64,000 nt of DNA, from positions 1-64,000 of the forward strand of contig MNWT01000016.1 of NCBI GenBank assembly GCA_001872735.1, read 5' to 3'. The position numbers were made by a program, and so were the translations under genes. The DNA is from Verrucomicrobia bacterium CG1_02_43_26 (GTDB taxonomy: Bacteria > Verrucomicrobiota > Verrucomicrobiia > Opitutales > CG1-02-43-26). Below, piece by piece: positions 1 through 9,492 of this stretch; the first letter of the stretch is position 1; each line of letters opens with the position of its first letter. The notes below the pieces were generated by a model, which saw only the letters and a list, made by a program, of their open reading frames with translations, did not search any database and was not told the DNA's origin.

Positions 1-136
1 CGTTTTCACTCGGGTTTTCCCGACTCTGTTTCCCACAGGCGTTGCACTTGTACTTCTGTTTCCCATTCGGTGCCTTTCCGTTTTTTACAACATCTTCACT
101 CCCGCAATGATAGCATTTGATCGTTTCTTGAACCAC
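1..136 (-). CDS. IS1-family InsA-like protein, 5' part only
   Basis: The minus strand encodes the N-terminal part of an IS1-type InsA protein and runs off the left edge of the window. The translation begins VVQETIKCYHCGSEDV and continues with a second CxxC, in CNACGKQ, so both halves of the small zinc-binding domain are visible. In IS1, InsA binds the terminal repeats and is the N-terminal part of the InsAB' transposase made by frameshifting. The start is uncertain. A GTG at 136 fits the family N-terminus, but the AGGA upstream almost touches it. No stop or frameshift is seen in the visible 45 codons, so whether the element is intact depends on sequence outside the window. Confidence 0.7.
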   Translation of the reverse strand, partial: MVQETIKCYHCGSEDVVKNGKAPNGKQKYKCNACGKQSRENPSEN

Positions 137-313
137 TCCTTCATTACATCTCTTTACTTACCTTTTTTAAACTCTTTTTTGCCTCGTCATTCGAGTCGTA
201 ATCATTACCAATTAACAAAATTGAATTAAAATTTAATAATACCTTGTATTTTGCAATAAAAAAGTAAACTTGTCAATGTTTTAAATTAAGATTAATTACA
301 GGCAAAAATACCC

Positions 314-1150
314 TCAGAAGCTGTCCTGTTAAAGAAGAGCTTGCGAGAAATGAGGATAGGAATTTAATAGGGATGCATGAATTATCCGAGTGATCTAAAA
401 GAAAGGGAGTGCGAAAGAGTATTTTAAGAGACCCGACCCCAGGGGCAACCAAGGCAAGCATGATAAAAGGCAAATCGTAAACGCGATATTGTATATTGTG
501 AAGACGGGAGCGCAATGGAGGATGCTACCGAAAGATTTTCCGAATTAGAAAACGGTGCATGAGCACTATAGGAGGTGGAGCAAGCGAGGGGTGTGCGAAG
601 AAGCGTTAGCTTTCTTGGCAAAGCAAGCACGCAAGAAAGCCGGACGGGAAGAGGATCCCAGTTATGGAATTATCGACTCACAAAGCATAAAAAGTGTGTA
701 TCGAGGGAATATCCGTGGTTATGACAGGGGTAAAAAAAATAAAAGGGCACAAACGGCATATCATAACAGACACGCAGGGGAACTTGTTAACGGTAAAAGT
801 ACACGAAGCGAACAAACATGATACCGCAGCTGAGGTTCTAGTAACGGCGCAAGCAATCCAGCAATGGCCTTCACTCCAATGATTTTGCGGTGATCAGGGC
901 TACCAGGGTACCACAAAAGTGTACACTCAATCTATACTGAAGAGACCCTTTGACGTATCCAGAAAAATCAAAGACCACTTATGTTGTACATGCAAAACGT
1001 TAGGTCGTAGAAAGAACTTTTGCATGGCTGGGCAACTTTAGACGGCTCAGTAAGGACTACGAGCATAACACTTCTTATTCAAAGAACATCATTCGTATCG
1101 CTATATTCAGGATCCTTATCGCACGCCTTGTTTAACAGGACAGCTTCTGA
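314..1150 (+). mobile_element. Decayed IS5-family insertion sequence with intact terminal repeats
   Basis: A perfect 20-bp inverted repeat bounds this 837-bp element. The left copy is at 314-333 and the right copy at 1131-1150 is its exact reverse complement; both start TCAGAAGCTG. Inside lies a single transposase reading, now broken. Size, one-gene layout and transposase motifs fit the IS5 family, IS427/IS1031-like groups. The flanking bases (ACCC on the left, ATTT on the right) show no target duplication, so it may have been lost or the insertion may have been rearranged. The transposase stop TAA at 1133-1135 lies inside the right repeat, as in compact IS5 elements. Confidence 0.85.
377..1135 (+). 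pseudogene. IS5-family DDE transposase, multiply frameshifted
   Basis: Stitching the frames together gives a recognisable IS5-type DDE transposase of about 250 residues. It starts [11 protein letters not shown] at 377. Conserved stretches follow in order: [51 protein letters not shown] (first Asp), KGHKRHIITDTQGNLL, CGDQGYQGTT (second Asp), SRKIKDH and VERTFAWLGNFRRLSKDYEH (Glu). Lesions include a frameshift near 420, a TAG in place of the expected Trp codon near 547 (FPN*KTVH), a frameshift in the A-run near 729-742, a break near 880, and another near 990-1005. No full-length product is possible. The element could move only if a related transposase acted in trans on its intact ends. Confidence 0.9.
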
Positions 1151-1658
1151 ATTTATTACGTTATTATACTGCTCGAATTTTCACTAAAATAAAAATAAAT
1201 GAACTTTTTTCAAAAATCATCCCAATCATCCCAATTATCCCAATTATCGCCCGGAAAATCCCTTGACACTTCTGTATAATAGAAGGGTACCCTTTCGCAA
1301 ATACACCCACTTCACACTACCTAAACATAAAACCGTTACTTCGTATTCTCGCAAAACCAACCCCACCCTGGCACTTGAGACACGGGCAATCAGCCCCTAA
1401 AAGGACCAAAGCCAATCAAATTTCACCATAGTATTGGCCTAAATCAAACCCAACCACCATCAAAACCCAAAACAATCCAACCCCCTTCTCGGGCACCCCC
1501 TCTTTCCCTCCATCCGTAATCCTAACCATCATCTGCAATAACTCAATTAATTTTTTAAACAATATTTCAACAACCCCAACCCCGCCGCTCGCTCCGCTCG
1601 CGCCAGGAGACTTTATCCCTCACCCCCAAAAACCAACATCCTAAAACTCACTCATTTC
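1151..1658. other. Intergenic stretch without a supported gene
   Basis: No credible coding region is seen between the IS5 remnant and 1659. About 1200-1260 contains short near-repeats of ATCCCAATTATCCCA. About 1290-1660 is strongly C-over-G on the plus strand, and 1588-1608 contains a small GC-rich run, CGCTCGCTCCGCTCGCG. No tRNA, hairpin terminator or promoter could be recognised with confidence. The region may be eroded sequence left by IS activity. Confidence 0.5.
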
Positions 1659-1874
1659 CTATGAACCAAAATCAATGCAATCACTCACACGCTTCACCGG
1701 GAATATCCCACCCGCCATAGCGTCCCAATCCCCTCTCACGCCGAATCCTGATCGATGCAAGACGGTTGCTAATGCCACGGTCGCGGAGGTTTTAGATCCT
1801 CGTCTGAGCATAAAATTGCAAAATATTCCTTCTTGAAACATCAGGCCATGAGGTGCCAGTCTATACACACTCAA
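1659..1874 (-). CDS. Short open frame, doubtful gene
   Basis: A 71-codon frame with ATG lies just downstream of htrA on the same strand. Its translation (for example TSATVALATVLHRSGFGVRG) matches no family that can be named from memory and shows no signal peptide or membrane segment. There is no convincing ribosome binding site. It lies in the eroded stretch between the IS remnant and htrA, so it may be chance or a fragment. It is listed only because it is the longest frame in a gap of about 800 bases. Confidence 0.15.
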   Translation of the reverse strand: MSVYRLAPHGLMFQEGIFCNFMLRRGSKTSATVALATVLHRSGFGVRGDWDAMAGGIFPVKRVSDCIDFGS

Positions 1875-1957
1875 TTCTCAGCACAGCCCCAAGGTTCCCA
1901 TAAACACAACAAAGGCAAACGTTACCGATAAACCGCAAGCCATCTCGAAAGGCAACT

Positions 1958-3298
1958 TTACTGCAACACAATATAAGCAATAGTACCCTGCCGATACACC
2001 TCGAACAGAACAGTCCTAATCTCACCTGCTTCATATTGCGCATAAAGCCCTTTCAGATCCTGCAACTCCTGAAGTCGAACATTATTCGCCTTCAAGATAA
2101 TATCATTAATACGCAAACCGGCATTACTCGCTGGAAGTGCGGGCTGCATGCCCAACACGCGAACACCAGTCTTCTCAACAAGCTTGCTCTCGCGTGCCAC
2201 AGCCTTCGAAACCTTCTCGATGCTCAGCCCCCACTTAGGGAAAAGCTCCTTAGCCCCCACCCTGCTCTCCAGCCGCTCCGTAACGACTTCCTTCACAAAG
2301 CTCTCCGGACCGCGCTGAACCACGAGCTCCAGCCGAGACTCCACAGGATAACGCGCAACCTTGGCCATAATCACAGGAATCTGCTCCGGAAAATACCCAT
2401 CAACAGGTTCCCCGTTGATACTCGTAATAATGTCCCCAGGCAACAACCCCACATTATACGCCGGAGACCCAGAATCCACATTCGCTATCAAAGCACCTTG
2501 ATCCGTAATGTTGCCCTCCTCAAGAACATCCTGTAACGGGCTCAGGGTCACCCCAATATAACTGCGCGTCACTTCACCGTTTCGCAAAAGTTCTCCCCAA
2601 ACAGGAATAATCACGTTCGAAGGAATCGCAAATCCCAAAGTAGTCCCACGCACCACCTGCGTATTAATACCAATAACGTCTCCATTCGGTCTAACCAAAG
2701 GGCCCCCACTATTACCCGGGTTAATCGCCGCGTCCGTCTGCAACCACGTGTTATAATCCCCAGACTCATATCCCGTCGGGGTAATATAACCTTCCAGATA
2801 ACGTTCCGCGTTAGACAAGATACCTTTCGTAAGTGTCCTGTTTAACCCATAAGGCGTACCCACCGCATAAAGTGCATCCCCCAATGTAAGCCCCTTTGAA
2901 TCGACAATATTGGCAAAACTAAAGGTAACGCCACGCTCGGCAACCACACCAGCATCCAACTGAATAACCGCCAGATCAGTCCAATGATCCCATCCGACAA
3001 ACCGAGCCGGTACACGATGTTTGTTTGCCAAAGTCACCTCAATACGCTGCGCGTTCGGGTTCACCACATGGGCGTTAGTCAAGATGTAGCCCTCCTGAGA
3101 TACAATCACCCCAGAGCCCTGGGATCGGTTTATTTGCTCAAAACCATTATTAATATCCCGCTCCCAAACATCGATACGAACCACCGAGTTCAACAGGTTT
3201 CGAAAGGCGGGGTCAGCATCTTGCCCTAACAGTCCCAAAATAGGCAGCGAGACGAGGATTGACGTAAGGGTTATACTTCTTAATATCTTATTCACCAT
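1958..3298 (-). CDS. degP: Periplasmic Do/HtrA-family serine protease with two PDZ domains
   Basis: This trypsin-like protease and chaperone handles misfolded envelope proteins in the periplasm. The 446-residue product begins with a signal peptide (basic MVNKILR, then a hydrophobic run to about residue 25). The catalytic triad is complete: His77 in TNAHVV, Asp108 in TDLAVIQL and Ser197 in GNSGGPL. PDZ1 covers about 250-345 (GALIANV, GDIITSINGEPV) and PDZ2 about 375-446 (GLRINDIILKANN). Length and layout fit DegP/DegQ, and these cannot be told apart here. The start is supported by the signal peptide, which begins at this Met. Its ATG overlaps the divergent leuS ATG by two bases in a CCATGG palindrome, and no Shine-Dalgarno sequence is visible upstream. 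Confidence 0.93.
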   Translation of the reverse strand: MVNKILRSITLTSILVSLPILGLLGQDADPAFRNLLNSVVRIDVWERDINNGFEQINRSQGSGVIVSQEGYILTNAHVVNPNAQRIEVTLANKHRVPARFVGWDHWTDLAVIQLDAGVVAERGVTFSFANIVDSKGLTLGDALYAVGTPYGLNRTLTKGILSNAERYLEGYITPTGYESGDYNTWLQTDAAINPGNSGGPLVRPNGDVIGINTQVVRGTTLGFAIPSNVIIPVWGELLRNGEVTRSYIGVTLSPLQDVLEEGNITDQGALIANVDSGSPAYNVGLLPGDIITSINGEPVDGYFPEQIPVIMAKVARYPVESRLELVVQRGPESFVKEVVTERLESRVGAKELFPKWGLSIEKVSKAVARESKLVEKTGVRVLGMQPALPASNAGLRINDIILKANNVRLQELQDLKGLYAQYEAGEIRTVLFEVYRQGTIAYIVLQ

Positions 3299-6059
3299 GG
3301 CAACAAACTGTACTGACTACGATTTTCGCAAAATAGAAGAGCATTGGCAATCTTTCTGGGATAATAAAAAGACGTTTCAAGCAAAAGACTTCGAAAACAA
3401 GCCCACATACTACATCCTAGACATGTTTCCCTACCCTTCCGGTTCCGGTCTTCACATCGGCCACCCCGAGGGCTATACCGCAACAGACATCATCGGCAGA
3501 TATAAAAAGGCGAGTGGCCACAATGTATTACACCCTATGGGCTGGGATGCTTTCGGCCTTCCCGCAGAGCAGCATGCATTATCAACGGGTATCCACCCAG
3601 CGATCAACACAGCAGATAACATAAAGAACTTTAAGCAACAGCTCAAGAACCTTGGTTTCGGATTCGATTGGGATCGGGAAATCAACACCACCGACCCAAA
3701 CTATTACCAATGGACCCAATGGATATTCCTCCAATTATTTAAAAAAGGCCTGGCCTATGTGGATGAAAAGCCTGTTTGGTGGTGCCCGGAGCTCGCTACT
3801 GTTCTCGCCAATGAAGAAGTCATAGACGGCCGTTCTGAACGAGGAAACTACCCCGTTGAACGCAGAAATCTTCGCCAATGGGTACTGCGCATCACAGCCT
3901 ATGCTGAAAGATTACTAGATGACCTAGAAGATTTAGATTGGCCGGAATCCACAAAACGGCAACAAATAGCCTGGATAGGGCGTTCGGAGGGTTCGGAAGT
4001 CCATTTCAGCATTGATGGCCAGCCCGAAGAAGAACTTATCGCTTTCACAACTCGTGTCGATACCCTATTTGGAACAACTTATATAGCAGTTGCTCCAGAG
4101 CATCCTATTTTAAGTAAGATTGTTACAAAAGAACACGCATCCTCTGTAAACGCGTATGTTGAGCAAGCCAAGAGCAAATCGGATTTAAATAGAACTGATT
4201 TAGCCAAGGATAAAAGCGGAGAGTTCACCGGAAGTTACGCAATTAACCCTATTAATAACGCACGGATCCCTATTTGGGTAGCAGACTATGTTTTGATGAG
4301 CTACGGTACCGGTGTCGTCATGGGCGTACCGGCACACGATGACCGAGATTATGAGTTTACACAAAAATTCAATTTACCCGTCATTCAAGTACTTGAAGAA
4401 GAAGGGCAAACCATTCCCTTCAAGACAACGAAAGGCAAGTTGATCCATTCCGGTCCATTCGACGGATTAAGCATAGAGGAAGGTAAAAAACAGATCACCG
4501 AAGCGTTAGTTAAAAACGGACATGGCCGCTTCATGGTGAACTACAAACTGCGTGATTGGCTCTTCTCCCGCCAGCGCTACTGGGGCGAACCTTTCCCCAT
4601 TATTTGGTTTGATGAAGCAAGTTTCCAACAATTAAGCAAATACAAGGATTCTCCTTTCCAGGAATTCATGCCAAAAGAAAGCGTACAATACACGCAAAAT
4701 GGCAAAGTGCTTTATGCGATTCCATTACCGCGAATGCAGTTGCCATTACTCCTTCCAGAAGTGGAGTCTTACAAACCATCCGGAACAGGTGAAAGCCCGC
4801 TTGCGCATGCGGAATCTTGGTTAAACGTTTGGGTAAACCTCAAGACAGGCGAAATCATTTCCTCTGAGCAACAAAAGCCAGAAGGTGAAGCATGGGTTGC
4901 CGCGACTCGTGAAACGAATACAATGCCGCAATGGGCAGGTTCCTGTTGGTACTATTTACGCTACTTAGACCCAAGGAATAATGAAGGGTTGGTTGATAAA
5001 AAACTAGAAGATTATTGGAAGATGCCAGATCTCTACGTTGGCGGCGCTGAACATGCGGTGCTTCACCTCTTATACGCACGCTTTTGGCATCAGGTTTTAT
5101 TCGATCTTGGAATTGTTTCCGATAAAGAACCTTTCAAGCGACTTGTTCACCAAGGCATTATTCTAGGTGAAATGGAATACACGGCCTATTATAACGCCTC
5201 TGGAGAGCCTGTTTCTGATCAATTTAGACAGGATAATGATACCGATTCTCGTACCGGAGAATTATTAGAAGCACGCCGTGTATCAGAAGACATGGTTGAG
5301 AAAAAAGGCGAACACTTTGTCCTAAAAGGACATCCGGACGTGCGTGTAGATGGCCGCTGCTACAAGATGTCAAAAAGCAGAGGGAACGTTGTTAACCCGG
5401 ATCAAATTATTGCTGAGTATGGAGCCGATTCCCTTCGCCTATATGAAATGTTCTTAGGACCTTTAGAAGCGATGAAACCCTGGAATACGAAAGGGATTGA
5501 AGGCGTTGTGCGTTTCTTACGCAAAACCTGGCGAGTTTATATTGATCAAGAAGGCGCGATCAATAAAACGATTCAAGAGAATATAAAAGAATCGGAAGAA
5601 ACGGATCAATTGCTACATGCCACGATTAAGAAGGTAACGGATGATATAGAAGCTTTGCGCTTCAATACTGCAATCTCTCAGATGATGGTCTTCACCAACC
5701 ACTTACAAAAGGCAAAATTCATAGCAAAAGAGACAGCAGAGCAGTATCTTCAATTGATTGCACCCTTTGCTCCCCACTTTGCTGAAGAACTTTGGGAACG
5801 CTTAGGTAATAAGCCTAGTATCGTTAATGCGCCTTGGCCAACCTTTGAAGCTGGTAAATTGGAAAGTAACGAAGCTAAAGTTATCATACAAGTAAACGGA
5901 AAACTTCGCGGTGAAATACTCGTTACTAAAGGAACGGCACAGGGTGATGTTTTAGCAAAAGTTAAAGCTCTTGAAAAGGTTGCTATTGTATTGGAGGGGA
6001 AGACGATTGTGAAAGAAATTTACGTACCGGAAAAAATTGTCAATTTGGTCGTAAAATAG
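3297..6059 (+). CDS. leuS: Leucyl-tRNA synthetase
   Basis: This class I aminoacyl-tRNA synthetase charges tRNA-Leu in the cytoplasm. The 920-residue protein shows HIGH at 53-56 (GLHIGHPEGY), a CP1 editing domain at roughly 225-435 (TTRVDTLFGTT, GVPAHDDRDYEF), the RDWLFSRQRYWGEP segment, KMSKS at 690-694 and a C-terminal anticodon-binding domain ending in VNGKLRG and a small tail domain. It is slightly longer than E. coli LeuS because of extra residues around 620-680 before KMSKS. The first Met fits the family N-terminus (YDFRKIEEHWQ). It is transcribed away from htrA with no intergenic space, so its promoter must lie within htrA or be very short. It is convergent with the ATPase gene, with a 3-base gap. 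Confidence 0.97.
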   Translation: MATNCTDYDFRKIEEHWQSFWDNKKTFQAKDFENKPTYYILDMFPYPSGSGLHIGHPEGYTATDIIGRYKKASGHNVLHPMGWDAFGLPAEQHALSTGIHPAINTADNIKNFKQQLKNLGFGFDWDREINTTDPNYYQWTQWIFLQLFKKGLAYVDEKPVWWCPELATVLANEEVIDGRSERGNYPVERRNLRQWVLRITAYAERLLDDLEDLDWPESTKRQQIAWIGRSEGSEVHFSIDGQPEEELIAFTTRVDTLFGTTYIAVAPEHPILSKIVTKEHASSVNAYVEQAKSKSDLNRTDLAKDKSGEFTGSYAINPINNARIPIWVADYVLMSYGTGVVMGVPAHDDRDYEFTQKFNLPVIQVLEEEGQTIPFKTTKGKLIHSGPFDGLSIEEGKKQITEALVKNGHGRFMVNYKLRDWLFSRQRYWGEPFPIIWFDEASFQQLSKYKDSPFQEFMPKESVQYTQNGKVLYAIPLPRMQLPLLLPEVESYKPSGTGESPLAHAESWLNVWVNLKTGEIISSEQQKPEGEAWVAATRETNTMPQWAGSCWYYLRYLDPRNNEGLVDKKLEDYWKMPDLYVGGAEHAVLHLLYARFWHQVLFDLGIVSDKEPFKRLVHQGIILGEMEYTAYYNASGEPVSDQFRQDNDTDSRTGELLEARRVSEDMVEKKGEHFVLKGHPDVRVDGRCYKMSKSRGNVVNPDQIIAEYGADSLRLYEMFLGPLEAMKPWNTKGIEGVVRFLRKTWRVYIDQEGAINKTIQENIKESEETDQLLHATIKKVTDDIEALRFNTAISQMMVFTNHLQKAKFIAKETAEQYLQLIAPFAPHFAEELWERLGNKPSIVNAPWPTFEAGKLESNEAKVIIQVNGKLRGEILVTKGTAQGDVLAKVKALEKVAIVLEGKTIVKEIYVPEKIVNLVVK

Positions 6060-6062
6060 AAA

Positions 6063-7502
6063 TCAAGTCGCTGCCAGAAGATCCACTTTTGTCAAAATCT
6101 CGTTTAACGTCGTGGTGCCTGTGAGAACCTTGTCAATGGCATCGGCGTGGATGCTTTGCCACTGTGTTTCCTTCAAGTAATCGTAAATATCATTCAACGA
6201 GCTACGTTGATAAATCATTTCAGACAGCACGTCATCTATTTTTAACATTTCAAAGATGCCAGTACGCCCCTGATAGCCTGTATGGGAGCAACTTTCACAA
6301 CCCACGGCTTTGGGTATTTCAAAACTTTTACCTAACTGCCCAAGCAAAAGCTTTTCGTACTCCCCCGCCGGGACAAATTCGACACATTCGCTGCAAACCA
6401 CACGCACCAAACGTTGCGAAATGATTAAGCTCAGGGCAGTGTCTATTAAAAACGACTGTGCGCCAAGATCCACCAAACGCATGATCGCACTCGGAGCATC
6501 GTTCGTATGGAGCGTACTGAGCACAAGATGCCCGGTAAGCGAGGCCTCAATTGTAATATTTGCCGTTTCCGTATCTCGAATTTCCCCAATCATGATAACA
6601 TCAGGAGATTGCCGCAAAATAGCCCTTAAACTTCGTTCAAATGTTCTATTAACCTTGGGAACGATACTCACTTGATTAACGCCAGAGATCTTATATTCGA
6701 CAGGGTCTTCAACAGTAATGATTTTCTTAGAGCGTTTATTCAGTTCTTGTAAAGCAGCATAGAGCGTTGTTGTTTTACCAGAACCGGTAGGCCCCGTTAC
6801 CAACACAAGCCCCTCCGATCGATCGAGTTCATCTCTCAATAATTTTAAATGATGAGCGGCCATACCGAGAGAAGACAAGTTCAGGCGCTCATGTTGCTCT
6901 TTGTCCAAAAGGCGCAAGACAGCAGATTCCCCATGCAAAGCGGGCACAAACGATGCCCTTACGTCTAATTCTCTGCCTTCATATGAAAAAGCAAAACGGC
7001 CATCTTGAGGCACTCTTCTTTCAGCTATATTAACATGGGAAAGTAATTTCAGCCGGGATATAACGGGAGTGGCCAAGTGTTTATCCGGTTCTTGATAGAT
7101 ACTCATGATACCATCTTTACGAAACCGAATTTGAAACGTGTGTGCTTGTGGTTCGAAATGAATATCCGAAGCAAATTTACGAATTGCGGCATGAATAACA
7201 GACTGCAGATAATGCTCAATCGGGTTTTTGATGTCTCTAAAAAACGCGAGGGGCTCACTCAATTCAGTTACCTGAGAGGCCGTGTTATCTTTTGAAAGCG
7301 ATTGCAGCTTCTCCTCTATAAATTCATCCGGGTAGGTTTCTGTGACAATTTGGTAGCCCGTAAAATCAGTGAGAGTATCGACCGTATCGGGCTCAAAGTG
7401 TTTGGAAACGGCAAGATAAAGTGTTTGATCTTTTAATTCGAGCGGGAAGCAATCAAATCGTCTGAGCAAGACAGGATCGAGTATATCATCTATGCTTTTC
7501 AT
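6063..7502 (-). CDS. GspE/PilB-type secretion or pilus assembly ATPase
   Basis: This hexameric traffic ATPase powers type II secretion or type IV pilus extension from the inner face of the membrane. The 479 residues show Walker A GPTGSGKT at 237-244, the Asp box near 265, Walker B with VIMIGEIRD ending at 310, the His box STLHTNDAPSA at 329-339, and a four-cysteine zinc site (Cys370, Cys373, Cys402, Cys405) as in GspE and PilB. The N-terminal domain is short, about 90 residues. No pilin, GspF or secretin gene is adjacent, so the pathway it serves cannot be settled here. Its start overlaps the coaE stop by 4 bases (ATGA-type coupling), so it belongs to the mpl-coaE transcript. Confidence 0.88.
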   Translation of the reverse strand: MKSIDDILDPVLLRRFDCFPLELKDQTLYLAVSKHFEPDTVDTLTDFTGYQIVTETYPDEFIEEKLQSLSKDNTASQVTELSEPLAFFRDIKNPIEHYLQSVIHAAIRKFASDIHFEPQAHTFQIRFRKDGIMSIYQEPDKHLATPVISRLKLLSHVNIAERRVPQDGRFAFSYEGRELDVRASFVPALHGESAVLRLLDKEQHERLNLSSLGMAAHHLKLLRDELDRSEGLVLVTGPTGSGKTTTLYAALQELNKRSKKIITVEDPVEYKISGVNQVSIVPKVNRTFERSLRAILRQSPDVIMIGEIRDTETANITIEASLTGHLVLSTLHTNDAPSAIMRLVDLGAQSFLIDTALSLIISQRLVRVVCSECVEFVPAGEYEKLLLGQLGKSFEIPKAVGCESCSHTGYQGRTGIFEMLKIDDVLSEMIYQRSSLNDIYDYLKETQWQSIHADAIDKVLTGTTTLNEILTKVDLLAAT

Positions 7503-8080
7503 TTATTGATAATATGATTTACGCATAAGTCTACTTGCTCCTTCAATATATCCAGCGTGCTATTATTGAAGAGCACAATATCTGCCCGCTTCATCTTTTC
7601 ATCAATGGACAAAAATTTACTGAGCCTCAAATTCATTTCTGACACACTCAATCCCCTTTTACTGAGGCGGCTGTGGGTTGATTCTTCATCCGCAATGACA
7701 CAAATTGTTTTATCAAAATCGGCTTCGTAGCCTTTCTCAAACAGCAAGGGCACTTCCACAATATACTTCTGCTGCGGGCTTTGTTTAGCTAATTCAAGCC
7801 AATGCGCGCGCACTTTAGGATGAAGGAGTTGTTCCAGGAACTTCAAATCTTCCTCATTATTAAAAACAATATCGCCTAATTTTTTTCGATCGATATTCAT
7901 TTCGCTATTCAGTATGGCAGCACTGAAATGGGATTTTACCGCTTTAATTACTTCAGGATCGTGTCTGAGCAGATCATGGACAATGTTGTCACTATCAATT
8001 ATGACGAAACCATATTTGGCAAACAACTGTGCTGCAGTAGATTTCCCTGAACCGATGTTGCCTGTGATGCCGATCATCAT
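7499..8080 (-). CDS. coaE: Dephospho-CoA kinase
   Basis: This enzyme catalyses the last step of coenzyme A synthesis, ATP-dependent phosphorylation of the 3'-hydroxyl of dephospho-CoA. The P-loop GITGNIGSGKST lies directly at the N-terminus, followed by DSDNIVHDLL and the conserved VEVPLLFEKG segment. The open frame extends 12 codons further upstream. The ATG at 8080 is preferred because it puts the P-loop at the usual position and overlaps the mpl stop codon as ATGA, a normal translational coupling. The resulting 193 residues match the family length. Confidence 0.92.
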   Translation of the reverse strand: MMIGITGNIGSGKSTAAQLFAKYGFVIIDSDNIVHDLLRHDPEVIKAVKSHFSAAILNSEMNIDRKKLGDIVFNNEEDLKFLEQLLHPKVRAHWLELAKQSPQQKYIVEVPLLFEKGYEADFDKTICVIADEESTHSRLSKRGLSVSEMNLRLSKFLSIDEKMKRADIVLFNNSTLDILKEQVDLCVNHIINK

Positions 8081-9492
8081 ACGGATTGCGGGGTGAGGTT
8101 GAGCTGCTCTGTCCATTTTTGCATAACACCGCCAAGCGTACCATTGCTAAAGAAGCAGACTAATTGTTTCGCAGGGCTTCTTTCCAGTTCTCTGAGACTA
8201 TCATAGAGAGAATCAAAATCCACAAAGGCCCTACAGTTCTTAAGGTTGCTTTCAAGCATTTTTGTACTCAAGCGTTTGCCTTCGGGAATACTTTCTAAAC
8301 GATGTATAGGAGCAATAAAAGCCGTGTCCGCAGAGGACAAAGCATTTGCCAGCTCTTCCTGGTGAATGTTTATAGCGGCGGTATTACTACGAGGTTCGAA
8401 GCAGGCAGTTATACGGTGATCCGGATATTTTTGACGAAGGGAAGCAAGTACCTCCTTAATTGCGGTTGGATGGTGCCCGAAGTCTTCTATCAATACCAGA
8501 CTAGCATCTTGATGCAGTACTTCCTGACGACGCTTCACCCCTTTGAAATTCTTTACGGAATCGATGGGGAAACGAGTCGGGTCATTGGGATAAATAGACA
8601 AAGCGGAAGCCAATGCAGCCATTGCCAAGTTTCTGGCATTGTATGCACCCGACAAATTCCAATCTACGACCGCCCAGGGTTTGCCTTGCCAGATGAAACG
8701 GAATGAGGAACCTGTGGCATGTTCGATAAAATCAGAGATCTTCAAATCATGATCTCCAAAACCAACCGTGAACGTGTTACAGTAAGTTGTTTGAGTAACC
8801 TCGAGCACATTCGCATCATCTCCATTCAAGAGAATGTAACCATTTCTGGGGATAAGACGCACCAGGTGAGTGAAAGAACGCTTGATATCTATTAGGTCAC
8901 GAAAAATATCCGCATGATCAAATTCAATATTATTGATAACCAGTATCTTTGGATTGTAGTGGATGAACTTGCTTCTTTTATCGAAAAACGCCGTGTCGTA
9001 CTCGTCTCCCTCGATAACAAATGGGGCAGCTGCACTACCCATTGCCGATCCCAGAGGGAAATCCTTGGGGATGCCACCGATCATGTAGCCTGCGTCTACG
9101 CCTTGGCTGTTAAGCAGAAATGCCGCAAGAGCGGTTGTTGTTGTTTTGCCATGGGTACCAGTCACGACTATGTTGTGGCGTTGAGACAAGATTTGCTCTG
9201 AAAGCAGTTCGGCCATCGAGATAAAACGAAACTTCCGTGATTCCAAGATATACTCTATTTCAGGGTTACCACGAGACAGGGCATTACCGATTACGATCAA
9301 GTCTGGGGAAATTTTATCCAAACGATCGGCATCATACCCTTCATGGATTTGGACATTGTTTTTAATTAAATTATCGGACATCGGGGGGTAAATGCCAGTG
9401 TCCGCCCCGATAACCTCATGCCCGAGGGAGCGCATGAGCAGAGCAACGTTACCCATAGCCGAGCCACAGATTCCCAAAAAGTAAATACGCAT
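8077..9492 (-). CDS. mpl: UDP-N-acetylmuramate:L-Ala-gamma-D-Glu-meso-DAP ligase (murein tripeptide recycling)
   Basis: Mpl joins recycled murein tripeptide to UDP-MurNAc, saving peptidoglycan fragments for new wall. The N-terminus IYFLGICGSAMGNVALL is typical of Mpl, and the Mur-ligase ATP site is VTGTHGKTTTTAL. NNIEFDHADIF and RRQEVL are the other Mur-ligase markers. The ATG at 9492 is chosen over the longer frame beginning at 9519, because family members start MRIYFLGI. It is a second MurC-like ligase beside the MurC half of the murC-murB gene in this window, and Mpl is the better call from its N-terminus and its distance from the dcw cluster. It is first in an apparent mpl-coaE-ATPase operon. 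Confidence 0.88.
   Translation of the reverse strand: MRIYFLGICGSAMGNVALLMRSLGHEVIGADTGIYPPMSDNLIKNNVQIHEGYDADRLDKISPDLIVIGNALSRGNPEIEYILESRKFRFISMAELLSEQILSQRHNIVVTGTHGKTTTTALAAFLLNSQGVDAGYMIGGIPKDFPLGSAMGSAAAPFVIEGDEYDTAFFDKRSKFIHYNPKILVINNIEFDHADIFRDLIDIKRSFTHLVRLIPRNGYILLNGDDANVLEVTQTTYCNTFTVGFGDHDLKISDFIEHATGSSFRFIWQGKPWAVVDWNLSGAYNARNLAMAALASALSIYPNDPTRFPIDSVKNFKGVKRRQEVLHQDASLVLIEDFGHHPTAIKEVLASLRQKYPDHRITACFEPRSNTAAINIHQEELANALSSADTAFIAPIHRLESIPEGKRLSTKMLESNLKNCRAFVDFDSLYDSLRELERSPAKQLVCFFSNGTLGGVMQKWTEQLNLTPQSV

Noticed and set aside
555..882. Two overlapping open frames with transposase-like translations
   Set aside because: They are fragments of the one frameshifted IS5 transposase, not separate genes.
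2036..2536. A 166-codon frame on the plus strand
   Set aside because: It lies wholly inside htrA on the other strand and has His/Arg/Leu-rich content typical of an antisense shadow.
6063..7502. Complete type II secretion or type IV pilus operon
   Set aside because: Only the ATPase is present; the neighbours are coaE, mpl and leuS.
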